Program-made: the position numbers and the translations under genes
Notes under the pieces: generated by a model
Databases searched by the model: none
Told to the model about the DNA's origin: nothing
What the model saw: the letters and a program-made list of their open reading frames with translations, nothing else
Shown here: positions 45,080 to 54,132 of the stretch, one piece after another
How positions within the stretch are numbered: the stretch's first letter is position 1
Layout: each line of letters opens with the position of its first letter
Source of the DNA: Branchipolynoe longqiensis
Lineage: Eukaryota; Annelida; Polychaeta; Phyllodocida; Polynoidae
Reading direction: 5' to 3'
Assembly: GCA_030323885.1 (NCBI GenBank)
Contig: JASIRB010001153.1
Span: 1-64,000, forward strand
Length of the DNA stretch: 64,000 bases

Positions 45080-45885
45080 AAACAATAGGCGAGCTACAAT
45101 CAGGCAGTGCCAATAGGTGAACTACAATCAGAAAATGCCAATAGGTGAGCTACAATCACACACGGCCAATAGGTGAGCTACAATCAAGCAATACCAATAG
45201 GTGAACTACAATCAGAAAATGCCAATAGGTGAGCTACAACCAGACAATGTCAATAGGTGAGCTACAAACACACACGGCCAATAGGTCAGCTACAATCAGA
45301 CAATGACAATAGGTCAGCTACAATCAGACAATTACAATAGGTGAGCTACAATCATATAATTCCAATAGGTGAGCTACAATCAGACTATGACAATAAGTAA
45401 TCTATAATCAGACAATGCCAATAGGTGAGCTACAATTAGACAATGCCAATAGGTCAGCTACAAACAGGCAATGCCAATAGGTGAGCTACAATCAGACAAT
45501 GACAATAGGTGAGCTACAATCAGACTATGAAAATAGGTCAGCTACAATCAGACAAAGTCAATAGGTCAGCTACAATCAGACAATTCCAACAGGTGAACTA
45601 CAATCATACAATGCCAATAGCTGAGCTACAATCAGACTATGACAAGAGGTGATCTATAATCAGACAATGCCAATAGGTCAGCTACAATCAGAAAATGCCA
45701 ATAGGTCAGCTGCAACGAGACAATTCCAACAGTTGACCTACAATCATACAATGCCAATAGGCGAGCTACAATCAGACAATGCCAATATGTGAGCTACAAT
45801 TAGGCAATGCCAATAGGTGAGCTACAATCAGACAATGCCAAAAGGCGAGCTACAATCACACAATGTGAATAGGTGAGTTCTGCAG
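45080..45885. repeat. 28-bp minisatellite
   Basis: About 28 contiguous units of AATAGGTGAGCTACAATCAG plus ACAATGCC, with no unique spacers. Variants (GGTCAGC, GGTGAACT) recur in blocks, which suggests segmental duplication. Confidence 0.95.
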
Positions 45886-46183
45886 ATCCTCACGCACTGT
45901 GGGTAGCATACATTGCACAGAGCTTTTTCTAATTGCGCGATCGCCAAACTTGGAGTTGTGTACCAGCTTTTTTTGCAGGGAATATGGTCATTAAATGTGC
46001 CTGCTCCTGACTGCTTAATGCGGGCCGCAGTGATTACCGAGCCACCTGAGAGACGGCCATGTGCGTGCAGACTCATCACAACGGCTCCCTTAGCGACACT
46101 CACTTAAACCCGGGGTGGGAATGAATGATTATTTGACTTGTAAAGCCTTTTCTCCAGCATTATGCCAACTGCTTTTCACACCA
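45886..46183. other. Unassigned
   Basis: Frames on both strands (45828-46103 minus, 45913-46107 plus) lack recognised features. Confidence 0.35.
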
Positions 46184-46515
46184 CCGGACGCGGTGGTGGA
46201 ATCAGTATTGCGCGCGTCTTGCTTGCAGGAGATGATGAGTTCGGTTCTCGGTCGAGTCAAACTGATGAGTTTTAAAATGGATACTTGTCGCTTCATAGTC
46301 TGGTGTTCGGCATTAATAAGATACGGCAAGGACTCATTGGCTCAGGATCAGGATAATGTGACTGAGTGGGATATCAGGTAATAGTGCTGGTAGCCTCATT
46401 TCCCAGTTGGGCAGCACTATAAAGTCACCATGAGTGTGCACTGTCACAAGTCGGTACCTGTCCTGATATGACCTTAGATGTTGTCAAGACATAAATCTCA
46501 CATAACGAACAAACA
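46184..46515 (+). mobile_element. SINE-A copy, diverged head
   Basis: The head is GGACGCGGTGGTGGAATCAG and GTTCGGTTCTCGGTCGAGTC. The body (GCAAGGACTCATTGGCTCAG) and tail (CCTTAGATGTTGTCAAGACA) are clear. Confidence 0.75.
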
Positions 46516-46621
46516 AACAAGGTTCTCCCACCTTGGCTTTGGCTGCTTGTAATTTTCTGCCATAGCAGCATAGAGGAATATACCACATATAAACCCTATA
46601 TAACCCAACAACCAGATCGTA

Positions 46622-46775
46622 GTAATGCCGAGGTCATGGGCCAGGCACTGACGAGTATCCATTTCTAAGTTTTTAATTTGACTCGGCCAGAATTTGAACC
46701 CGGGGTTCGAATCCGACGACTTTCTAAGCGGGAAGTCAGCCAGCGCTCAACGCGTTCAACCATCTTGTGTGATGC
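46622..46775 (-). mobile_element. SINE-A head fragment
   Basis: TTTTTAATTTGACTCGGCCAG, GGGGTTCGAATCC and the A-box region (CAGCGCTCAACGCGTTCAACC on the plus strand) are reversed head sequence. Confidence 0.6.
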
Positions 46776-46782
46776 GTTTCAC

Positions 46783-47470
46783 GTTTAAGGTCATATCAGG
46801 AAGGGTGACCGACTTTTGACAGAATGCAAGCTTGGTAACTCTATAGTGCTGCTCCACTGAGAGACCGTGTCATTGGCACCATGACCTGATATTCCACTTA
46901 GTAACATTATCCTGACACTAAAGCTAAGATTCCTTATACATGGTATGCGGTATGCGGCATGCGGCATGCAGTATGCGAATGGGAGGATTCCTTCTACACG
47001 GTATGCGGCATGCGTCTCCCCACCACCACCACTACCATGTGTTTCCCCTCCGCACCCCCGTGTGTGACTGTTCCATAATGATCAGTCGCCTCTCCTCATC
47101 TACAACTAATGGACACGTGCGACTGAGGTTTCTATTTGCATACCGCATGCCGCATGCCACATGCCGCATGTCACACCGATCGCTATAGGGACCGATCGAG
47201 TTGCCGCATTCGCATTCGCATTCGCATTCGCATACCGTGTGTAAGGAATGTAGCCCATTGACTTCAAGGCGTTTCGATGTTTTGCCACATTCGCATTCGC
47301 ATACCACATGCCGCATGCTGCGTGTAAGGAATCTTAGCTTGAGCCAACCAGGCCCTACCTATCTCAATACTGTTCAGTGTCAAGCATGGTAGCGACAAGT
47401 ATCAATTGTGTAAGTTGTTGATTTGACTCGGTCAAGTTTCGAACCTATAACCTCCCGTGCACCGGGTTTC
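46783..47470 (-). mobile_element. SINE-A copy split by H8
   Basis: Tail and body lie at 46783-46918 (AAGGTCATATCAGG to TTATCCTGACACT) and the rest at 47341-47470 (GAGCCAACCAGGCCCTACC, TAGCGACAAGTATCAATTG, TTTCGAACC). In other copies CTGACACTGAGCCAACCAG is uninterrupted, so the two halves were one SINE. Confidence 0.75.
46922..47339. mobile_element. Foldback element H8 (GCATGCGG words) inside SINE-A
   Basis: Inverted ends AGCTAAGATTCCTTATACA and GTGTAAGGAATCTTAGCT. The flanks are TAA (46919-46921) and TGA (47340-47342), where other SINE copies read TGA once, so a 3-bp duplication with one change is likely. The arms are made of GGTATGCGGCATGCGG and their complements CCGCATGCCGCATGCC, plus GCATTCGCATTCGCATTCG. 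The end sequence GATTCCTT/AAGGAAT recurs internally. Confidence 0.7.
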
Positions 47471-47479
47471 TCGTTTCCT

Positions 47480-47990
47480 ATATGTATAAATAAGTATATG
47501 TACATATATAAGTATAAGTTTTTATTTAAGTATAAATAATATATAAGTAAATATAATATACATGTTATATATATATATATATGTTATATATGTTATATAT
47601 GTGCTCTATAATCCATTATGGGAATATAAACAAGGACACTACCGATCTTCAGTTCCCTATGTAATAGTTAGCACTTATCCTATCTAGCTGACCCTGATAT
47701 TATGACATAGACCACGGTGGCGCCCCCTGTGAGCGGCCCTGTGCACTGTATGCCAGCTGCGCCTGGCCTTAACGCATTCAATTTTTAACTTATAAGTATA
47801 GAAGTACATAGCAAACCATTGAAGTACAAAGAAGTCAATAGAAATATATATAAGTACATATATGCAGTAGTATAATTATGTAATTATATATATATTATAT
47901 GTGCATACAACTCATATGTATATATATATATATATATGTATATACATCAGATACCCCATGACACGCTCTTTGCCATGTGGCCGACAACTA
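47480..47990. repeat. TA-rich microsatellites around dispersed repeat D1 copy 2
   Basis: TATATA/GTATAAGT runs lie at 47480-47596 and 47790-47945. Between them D1 (TGTGCTCTATAATCCATTAT, GGGAATATAAACAAGGACAC, then GTATGCCAGCTGCGCC near 47749) matches 17672-17905. Both D1 copies start at a TATATA run. Confidence 0.6.
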
Positions 47991-48105
47991 AGAAATTACA
48001 CAAAATGCAGAGCAAGTTTGACTTATTTAATTAATTAACCCGGTGTAAAAGAAACGCTGCTCAGCCCTGATTTAAGGTGGAAAAAAGCCTTGCTCAGACC
48101 GTGAA

Positions 48106-48293
48106 ACTCGTTACCCTTGCATGTAGCGCCTCCAACCTCCGCTCCAAATGAGGCGGCGCCTATTGATGCCTTTAGGTAGTGGTTGAGTCTTCCAGTCAAA
48201 CTCGTTACCCTTGCGTGTCGCGCGTCCAACCTCCGCTCCAAACGAGGCGGCGCCTATTGGCGCCTTTAGGGAGTGGTTGAATCTTCCAGTCGC
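48106..48293. repeat. 94-bp tandem duplication
   Basis: Two copies of ACTCGTTACCCTTGCRTGT through TAGTGGTTGARTCTTCCAGT start at 48106 and 48200. Differences of several bases show that the duplication is not recent. Confidence 0.85.
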
Positions 48294-48638
48294 AACTTTT
48301 AACTTGTCTGCGCCACGCTCCATATTGCCGAGATTAAAATCTCAGCAAAACTTTCATTTGAGGATTATTTCTGTAAATAATGAATAATGTTTGCTAAGAT
48401 AAGGTGATCGGAGTATCTTTAAGCAACATGAGGTCTCTCAGTCTTGTAATAGACAGTTATATGTCCAGTGGGAGACAGGTGACATGCTGGTGGTCTCTTT
48501 CTCTTTCTCAGAGTTAACAGTAAGCTCTCTGTCCAATGGTAGACAGAACATTCTCGCTGTATCCCGATGTCTCAGTGGACAGTAAACTCTCTCTCCAGTC
48601 GGAGACAAAGCAAAGTTTGGTGGTATATCTCTGCCTTA

Positions 48639-49173
48639 AGGTCCGATCACAAACACGTTAGTGGACGTAGTTGAACGCAGTGGAGGCCAACGTAGTTGAA
48701 TGTAGGTAAACATAGTTGAACATACCGGCATCCATACTTCTCCGTCATGTTAACTTGGTAATAACATGGGTGGGCTGTGAGTTCCGATTTAATATTTGGA
48801 CATGTTCAAAAAAGCGCTACGTTAGAGTCTAACATAGTGTGGCGAAGTCTCTATACTCTTAACATACTCTAGCATACTCTAGCATACTTTAGAATACTCT
48901 AGTGTACTTTAGCATACTTGGACATAGTTGAATGTAGTTGACCATAGTGGATGCTAATGTACGTTGAACATAGTTGGACATAGTTGAACGTAGTTGAACA
49001 TAGTTGATCGTAGTTGAATGTACCGTCATCCGTGCCGTAACATATTTATCCGTACCAAAACCTGCCGTACCTTAACGTTTTTCACCGTAGTTTAACGTAC
49101 TTACACCACATTTGACCCATATTAATCGATTCTACGTTCAACTACGTTCACTAACGTGTATGTGACTAGGGCT
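48639..49173. mobile_element. Foldback element H5 (ACGTAGTTGAACATAG words)
   Basis: Ends AGGTCCGATCACAAACACG and CGTGTATGTGACTAGGGCT are inverted. TTA is at 48636-48638 and GTA at 49174-49176. The arms carry GTAGTTGAACGTAGTTG, ACTCTAGCATACTCTAGCA and TTAACGTAC words. It is inserted in the 64-bp minisatellite. The ends are a variant of the H2/H4/H6 termini. Confidence 0.7.
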
Positions 49174-49242
49174 GTAGAGAGGACAGTAGACTCTCTGCCC
49201 AGTTGTGGACAGGGGACAGTATGGTCGCGTGTCTTTATCTTA

Positions 49243-50094
49243 AGGCCCTGTCACACTACGACGTTTCTCACCAACGCGCTTCGACGCGTGCCGACGGGTC
49301 TGGTTTTTGTTCAAAACGTCGGTACACGTCCGGTACGTTGCCGGCGCGTTGCCGGCGCGTTACCGGCGCGTTACCGGCGCGTCGGTACATAGCAACGTGT
49401 GAATGGAAACGTCGGCGCGCGTCGGCGCGCGTCGCGGCGCGTCGAGGTTTTGTGCATGCACAAAACTTTGGACGCGCGGCGATGCGCGCCAACGGGTTGG
49501 AGGGCGCGTTACGGACGCGTTAGCAACACGTCGACACGCGTTAGCGGCGCGCCGGCAGAACGCTGGTAGACCGTTGATCAACGCCAGTTAACGTTGGCTT
49601 TTTTTCCCCCAAAATGTGACCGTTCCGTCGGCGCGTCCGTAACGTCCCATCGACGGGTAGTGGGCGCGCTATTGGCGTTGCTCCAGCGTATCTCGGCGCG
49701 TTGGACGTGTTGCGGGCGTGCCTGGACGCGTTGGCCGCGCAGTGTCGACGCGCTGCGGGCGCGTCCTAACGTGTTGCTGGCGGGTATGTACGCGTTGACA
49801 CGGTACTAACGCGCCGTCAACGCGCCGTCAACGCGCCGACAGCGCGCCGACAACGCGCCGACAACGCGCCGACAACGCGCCGATGGCACGCTGGGAACCC
49901 GCTGGTGGGACGTTGACATGTTGTTCTGCGCGCGTCGAAACGCGTTGGCCGCGCGCTTGTAGCACGCTACTAACACGCTGCGCCGCGTCAAACTTTCTCC
50001 CAAAGCGCCGAAAAGTTCGACGTTTCTCGACGGGTTGCAAATATTTTGCGCGTTGCCGGCGCGCCGGCGGAAGCGTCGTAGTGTGACAGGGCCT
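49243..50094. mobile_element. Harbinger-like foldback element H6 (ACGCGCC words)
   Basis: Termini AGGCCCTGTCACACTACGAC and GTCGTAGTGTGACAGGGCCT, with TTA at 49240-49242 and 50095-50097. Central palindrome AGGTTTTGTGCATGCACAAAA at 49445-49465. The arms hold CCGGCGCGTTGCCGGCGCG and GCCGACAACGCGCCGACAAC arrays. The right arm has CGAAAAGTTCGACGTTTCTC. Overlapping Arg/Ala frames are by-products. Confidence 0.9.
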
Positions 50095-51164
50095 TTAGAA
50101 CAGACAGTAAACTCTCTGTCCAGTTGGAAGAACAGGACAATCTGGTGGTATCTATTCATATTACAATGTCCAGTGGAAGACGGGCGGTAATGTTGTGGTA
50201 TCTCTGTCTTAGAGTGTACAGTGAGCTCTGTTCAGGGACAGGTAGAGAACGGTCTGGTTGGATCTATCCATCTTAGAGTGGACAGGACAGTAACCTCTCA
50301 GAGAAAGGGACAGTCAGAGAAAGGGACAGTCTGGTGGCGTCTCTCCATCTTACAATGAACACTAAACTCTGTCCAGTGCATGGGAGACAGACAACAGTCT
50401 GCTGGCATCTCTCCATCATAGAATGGACAGTAAACTCTGTCTAGTGGAAGACAGGGAACAGTCTGGTGGCGTCTCTCCATCTTAGAATGGACAGTGAACT
50501 CTGTCCAGTGGGAGACAGACAACAGTCTGGTGGTGTCTCTCCATCTTACAATAGACAGTAAACTCTGTATATTGGAAGACAGGGAACAATCTGCTGGCAT
50601 CTCTCCATCTTAGAATGGACAGTAAACTCTCTGTCTAGTGGAAGACAGGGAACAGCCTGATGGCGTCTCTCCATCTTAGAATGGACAGTGAACTCTGTCC
50701 AGTGGGAGACAGACAACAGTCTGGTGGCGTCTCTCCATCTTACAATGGACAGTAAACTCTTTGTCTAATCTGCCGGCATCTCTCCATCTTAGAATTCCTG
50801 AGCTGAGCAGCTCTAAGACACTGTCCAGTGGAAGACATGGGACAGTCTGGTGCCAGCTCTCAATCTTCGTATGGACAGGAGAGTGAACTCTCTGTCGCAG
50901 GAGGTTGAGGAAACTACAGCCTCTCTGTCTTAGACAGGATAGTAAGCTGCCTTCCAATGAGAGGGCAGGCTGGCGGCATCCCATCGCAGGTCTCGCTGTT
51001 AGGAAACATGGCACCAATCACAATAGGTAGCGTCAGGGGGGTGACCTTCTCGTGGCTCTGCTCCTAAATCTCCATTGTGTGTCACATTGAGTAGCTTGCC
51101 GTCTCAAACTGTAGAGCTGCTCAGCTCAGGAATTACTTATGAGTGGTTAGGGGATGAGTCTGCA

Positions 51165-52215
51165 TTAAAGTTGCACAATGCAATGAAACCATAACATTGC
51201 TTAAACCAAGGCACTTGCATACATTTGATGCTTCATGTCCTTTTGTTTGTTTTATTTCACGACCCCCCAGCACAAAAGGTGTACACCAGCTATTGGAGGT
51301 CGTACAGGGGTGAAACATATGTGACTACAAAATTTCATTTCAGACAGGTCAAATAAAGGACATAAATGTATGCCAAAAGAGCATATAACTGTGGTAGGCT
51401 CAAGATTTTTCAGGTCCAACTTAATGGGATGTCACATTACAACACATCGCGCCGACGTATGCCAACATATGTGATTTTTGGCCGCTATGTTGGGATACGT
51501 CATTATGTGTTACGTGTGCGTTGGTATATGTCAATGTACATCGCCATTTGTCGAGATACGGCACGTGCATTAGGGGGTCGGCAAAGTTTTGTGTATGCAC
51601 AAAACTTTCAATGTACGACAATGTTCGACAATGTGTGGATTTTACGTCGGCCATAGGTTATGTATATGTTAGGCGTACGTCGATGTGCATTAGACATACG
51701 TTAGACAAACATTGTTTACTACATTGCACAACGTTGCCTATAACTGCCTGTTACTGCCTATACCTGCCTGTTAAAGGCAGTGGGAACTTACAGTCCATGT
51801 ACTGACAACGCATGGATAATGTACACCTAACATACGTCTAACATATGTTTAGCGTTTCTCCAGCATGTCTTGAAATATGTAACATATGAGGCGTAGTTCT
51901 GGTGATTGAATAACGTATATAACGTTCACCGGCATTCTGCGAATGTACCATGAGCGTTATTTCAGCATTTCTTACTGGGAGGCACGTTAGCCATACGTTG
52001 GTCATATGATGGCTATAGGCTATGTATATGGTATGTATACATCCACCTTTGCCCCCCCATGCCGAAAAGTTTGACGCTTCTCAACATAAAAAACTGATTT
52101 CACGTATTGGCTGCACGCTTGCAAGATGTGCCGTAATGTGACAGGGCCTTTAGATACTGACACACTTAGTGAACCTTAATTCCTACAGAGAAGGAATATA
52201 GCATACTACGTGAAT
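51165..52215 (+). mobile_element. Family M MITE split by at least H7
   Basis: The left end TTAAAGTTGCACAATGCAATG (51165-51240) and the later TTAGATACTGACACACTTAG (52150-52215) are in M order. Between them lies an unrelated insertion (51241-51360, with CACGACCCCCCAGCACAAAA) and then H7. The join AACTTAGATACTG matches intact M copies. Confidence 0.65.
51424..52149. mobile_element. Harbinger-like foldback element H7 (ACRTATGTC words)
   Basis: Termini ATGGGATGTCACATTACAAC and CCGTAATGTGACAGGGCCT, with TTA at 51421-51423 and 52150-52152. Central palindrome AAAGTTTTGTGTATGCACAAA at 51585-51605. The arms carry ATACGTCATTATG and ACATACGTCTAACATATG words. The right arm has CCGAAAAGTTTGACGCTTCT. A short TACTGCCTATACCTGCCTGT segment near 51750 looks foreign. 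Confidence 0.8.
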
Positions 52216-52339
52216 TTAAGAACAGTGAGATATCGAGATAAATGTAACTGCAATTGACCCCTTCACACCCACAACCACCACCGCTCAATGCTTGAATCTT
52301 TAAAATGACCCAAAAAGAAATATGTACCTTAATGCTAAG

Positions 52340-52402
52340 GCCCAATGTGACTGGGTTATGATATTCCTCTCTGTCACATTATCCTGACACTGAGACAAAC
52401 AG
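52340..52402 (-). mobile_element. SINE-A body fragment
   Basis: CACATTATCCTGACACTGAG is reversed SINE-A body; little else remains. Confidence 0.5.
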
Positions 52403-52404
52403 TA

Positions 52405-52905
52405 CAGTATAACCCTGATAAACCAAATTTGAAGGAATCCTAGACATTCTTTTTGGATTAACCGATCATTGGTTTAACTGAGTTTTGACTTTGACTTTGA
52501 CTTGGCTTTGGCAAAAACGTGGGTGCATTATTAATGTAATATACAATGTATGTGGACACTTTGATTATTGTTTTTTATGTATATACAGTATAACCCCATT
52601 AAACCAAGCTTGGTTAAACCAAACGATCGGTTAATCCAAACTTTTTTCAGAGGCCCAGCAAAATACTACCATTTATCATATAAAATAGTTGGTGGTGTCT
52701 CAGATGACCTTATAACCACATGAAAGTTTGGTTTAACAGTACTGGAAGTGGCCTGGGTTCCAAAAGTTTTGTTTGGATTAACCAATAGTTTGGATTAACC
52801 AACTTTTTTATATGATAAATGGTGGTATTTTGCTGGGCCGCCGAAAAAAGTTAGGATTAACCGATCGTTTGGTTTAACCGAGCTTGGTTTAACGGGGTTA
52901 TACTG
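52405..52905. mobile_element. Composite pogo-like MITE
   Basis: Outer start CAGTATAACCCTGATAAACC at 52405. An inner complete palindrome starts CAGTATAACCCCATTAAACC at 52586 (preceded by TA) and ends TTTAACGGGGTTATACTG at 52905 (followed by TA). Inner arms include GCAAAATACTACCATTTATC and its complement. The same composite, in reverse, is at 1-244. Pogo-type assignment is by termini and TA only. Confidence 0.7.
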
Positions 52906-53029
52906 TACCAGTAATGTTACCGCCTGTGGAGGTCTTCAAGTGGGTTTATCTGCAATTGAATCCCTACCCACCCATTACCTACAACCACCGTAATGGACTT
53001 GGTGTTTCCGGCATGGTCGAGGTTGTTTT

Positions 53030-53150
53030 TCTTCCTATCTCGGAATGGGTTTGTTCCATCGAGTGAGCGACTGAGCCGAGGATCGAACCCACAAGCCGTC
53101 GAACGGGAAACGAGAAAAGCAGGCAATTTAACTAATCTGAGATTCCCATT
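53030..53150 (-). mobile_element. tRNA-like fragment
   Basis: On the minus strand ATCTCAGATTAGTTAAATTG (A-box-like) and TTGTGGGTTCGATCCTCGG (B box). A related GAAAAAAGCAGGCAAT segment occurs at 57598-57615. Too diverged to be a tRNA gene; probably a SINE head. Confidence 0.4.
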
Positions 53151-53239
53151 GGGTGTGGTGGGTGTATGGCCACAATCGTCTCCAGCACCCGGAGAGTGGT
53201 CACGTGGTCCTCCTGCAGCCAATACACTGGCGGGGTGGG

Positions 53240-53760
53240 CCCATCAACACAGGGACTGGTTAGTCAGTCTCAGGATAATGTGACAGTGCAATATGGGGTC
53301 ATGGGGGGCCTGATTTCCCAGTGGGCCAGCTCTATATGGTTGGTTGTTGTTGTTGTTTTATGCCCTATCAACATCTAATGTCATATCAGGATAGGTACTG
53401 ACTTGCGACAGTGCACACTCATGGTGTCTTTATTTATAGTGCTGCCAAATGGGAAATCAGGTTGCCAGCACCATGATCCGATATAGCCCACTCAGTCATA
53501 TTATCCTGACACTGAGCCAACCACTTAAACCAGTCCTTGCCATATTCTAATAATGCCGAGTACCAGGCTAGGAAGCGACAAGTATCAATTTTTAAGTAAT
53601 TGGTTTGACTCGACCGACACTTGACCGGGACCGGGACTTGACGCGAGGCCCGCGCTCTACCGATTAGGCCACCGTGCCCAGTGGTAGCTCTATAAAGTCG
53701 CCATGAGTGCGTACTGATATGACCTTATATATGTTGCCAGGACCTAAAACTCCAACAACC
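53240..53760 (+). mobile_element. SINE-A copy split by another SINE-A
   Basis: Left part 53240-53335 (ACAGGGACTGGTTAGTCAGT to CAGTGGGCCAGCTCTATA), right part 53681-53760 (GCTCTATAAAGTCGCCATGA to GTTGCCAGGACCTAAAAC). Confidence 0.75.
53339..53677 (-). mobile_element. SINE-A inserted into SINE-A
   Basis: A minus-orientation copy with tail TTGTTGTTGTTTTATGCCC, body, and head ending GATTAGGCCACCGTGCC. Flanked by CCAGTGGGCCAGCTCTATA (53318-53335) and CCAGTGGTAGCTCTATA (53678-53694), a target-site duplication of about 17 bp with small differences. Confidence 0.8.
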
Positions 53761-53799
53761 AACCAACCATCAACACAGTGCAGCACTCCCGGGTCAAAG

Positions 53800-53950
53800 G
53801 TCGCGGGTCAATCAATCCCCGGTCGAGTTAAACAAAAAACTGAAAAAGGCGATACTTGTCGCTGATATGCCTGATGCTCAGCATTCCTGGGATGGGCCAA
53901 AGGTTGGTAGCTTCAAGAGCAGGACAATATTACCAACTGGGAGGCGGATA
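53800..53950 (+). mobile_element. SINE-A-like fragment, diverged
   Basis: GGGTCAATCAATCCCCGGTC, GGCGATACTTGTCGCTGATA and GCTCAGCATTCCTGGGATGG follow SINE-A order loosely. Confidence 0.45.
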
Positions 53951-54132
53951 GAGGATTTCCAAACCCAACTCTCTCTTTCTGATGGCGGTGGGAAGGACAA
54001 ATGTTGCTGTGTGGAAAAGGTATATTACGTATTAGACGGATGAGGAGTAACAATGATTATAAGAGGTGGTATCCGCGCTGACGTCATAATGTGGTTGTTA
54101 GGGGTTCAGTGACGTATATTATTAGTGGCTTT

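Larger units (their letters stand above)
48440..51000. repeat. 64-66 bp minisatellite, interrupted twice
   Basis: The unit includes GGACAGTAAACTCTCTGTCC, AGTGGGAGACAGGGAACAGT and GGTGGCGTCTCTCCATCTTA. CCATCTTAGAATGG or variants start about every 64-66 bp (for example 50481, 50545, 50609 and 50675, measured at CTTA). It is interrupted by H5 and H6 at the TTA of neighbouring units. Confidence 0.9.

Noticed and set aside
45080..45885. 28-bp repeats at first suggestive of a CRISPR array
   Set aside because: Units are contiguous with no unique spacers, the flanks are animal SINEs, and no cas-like gene is present.
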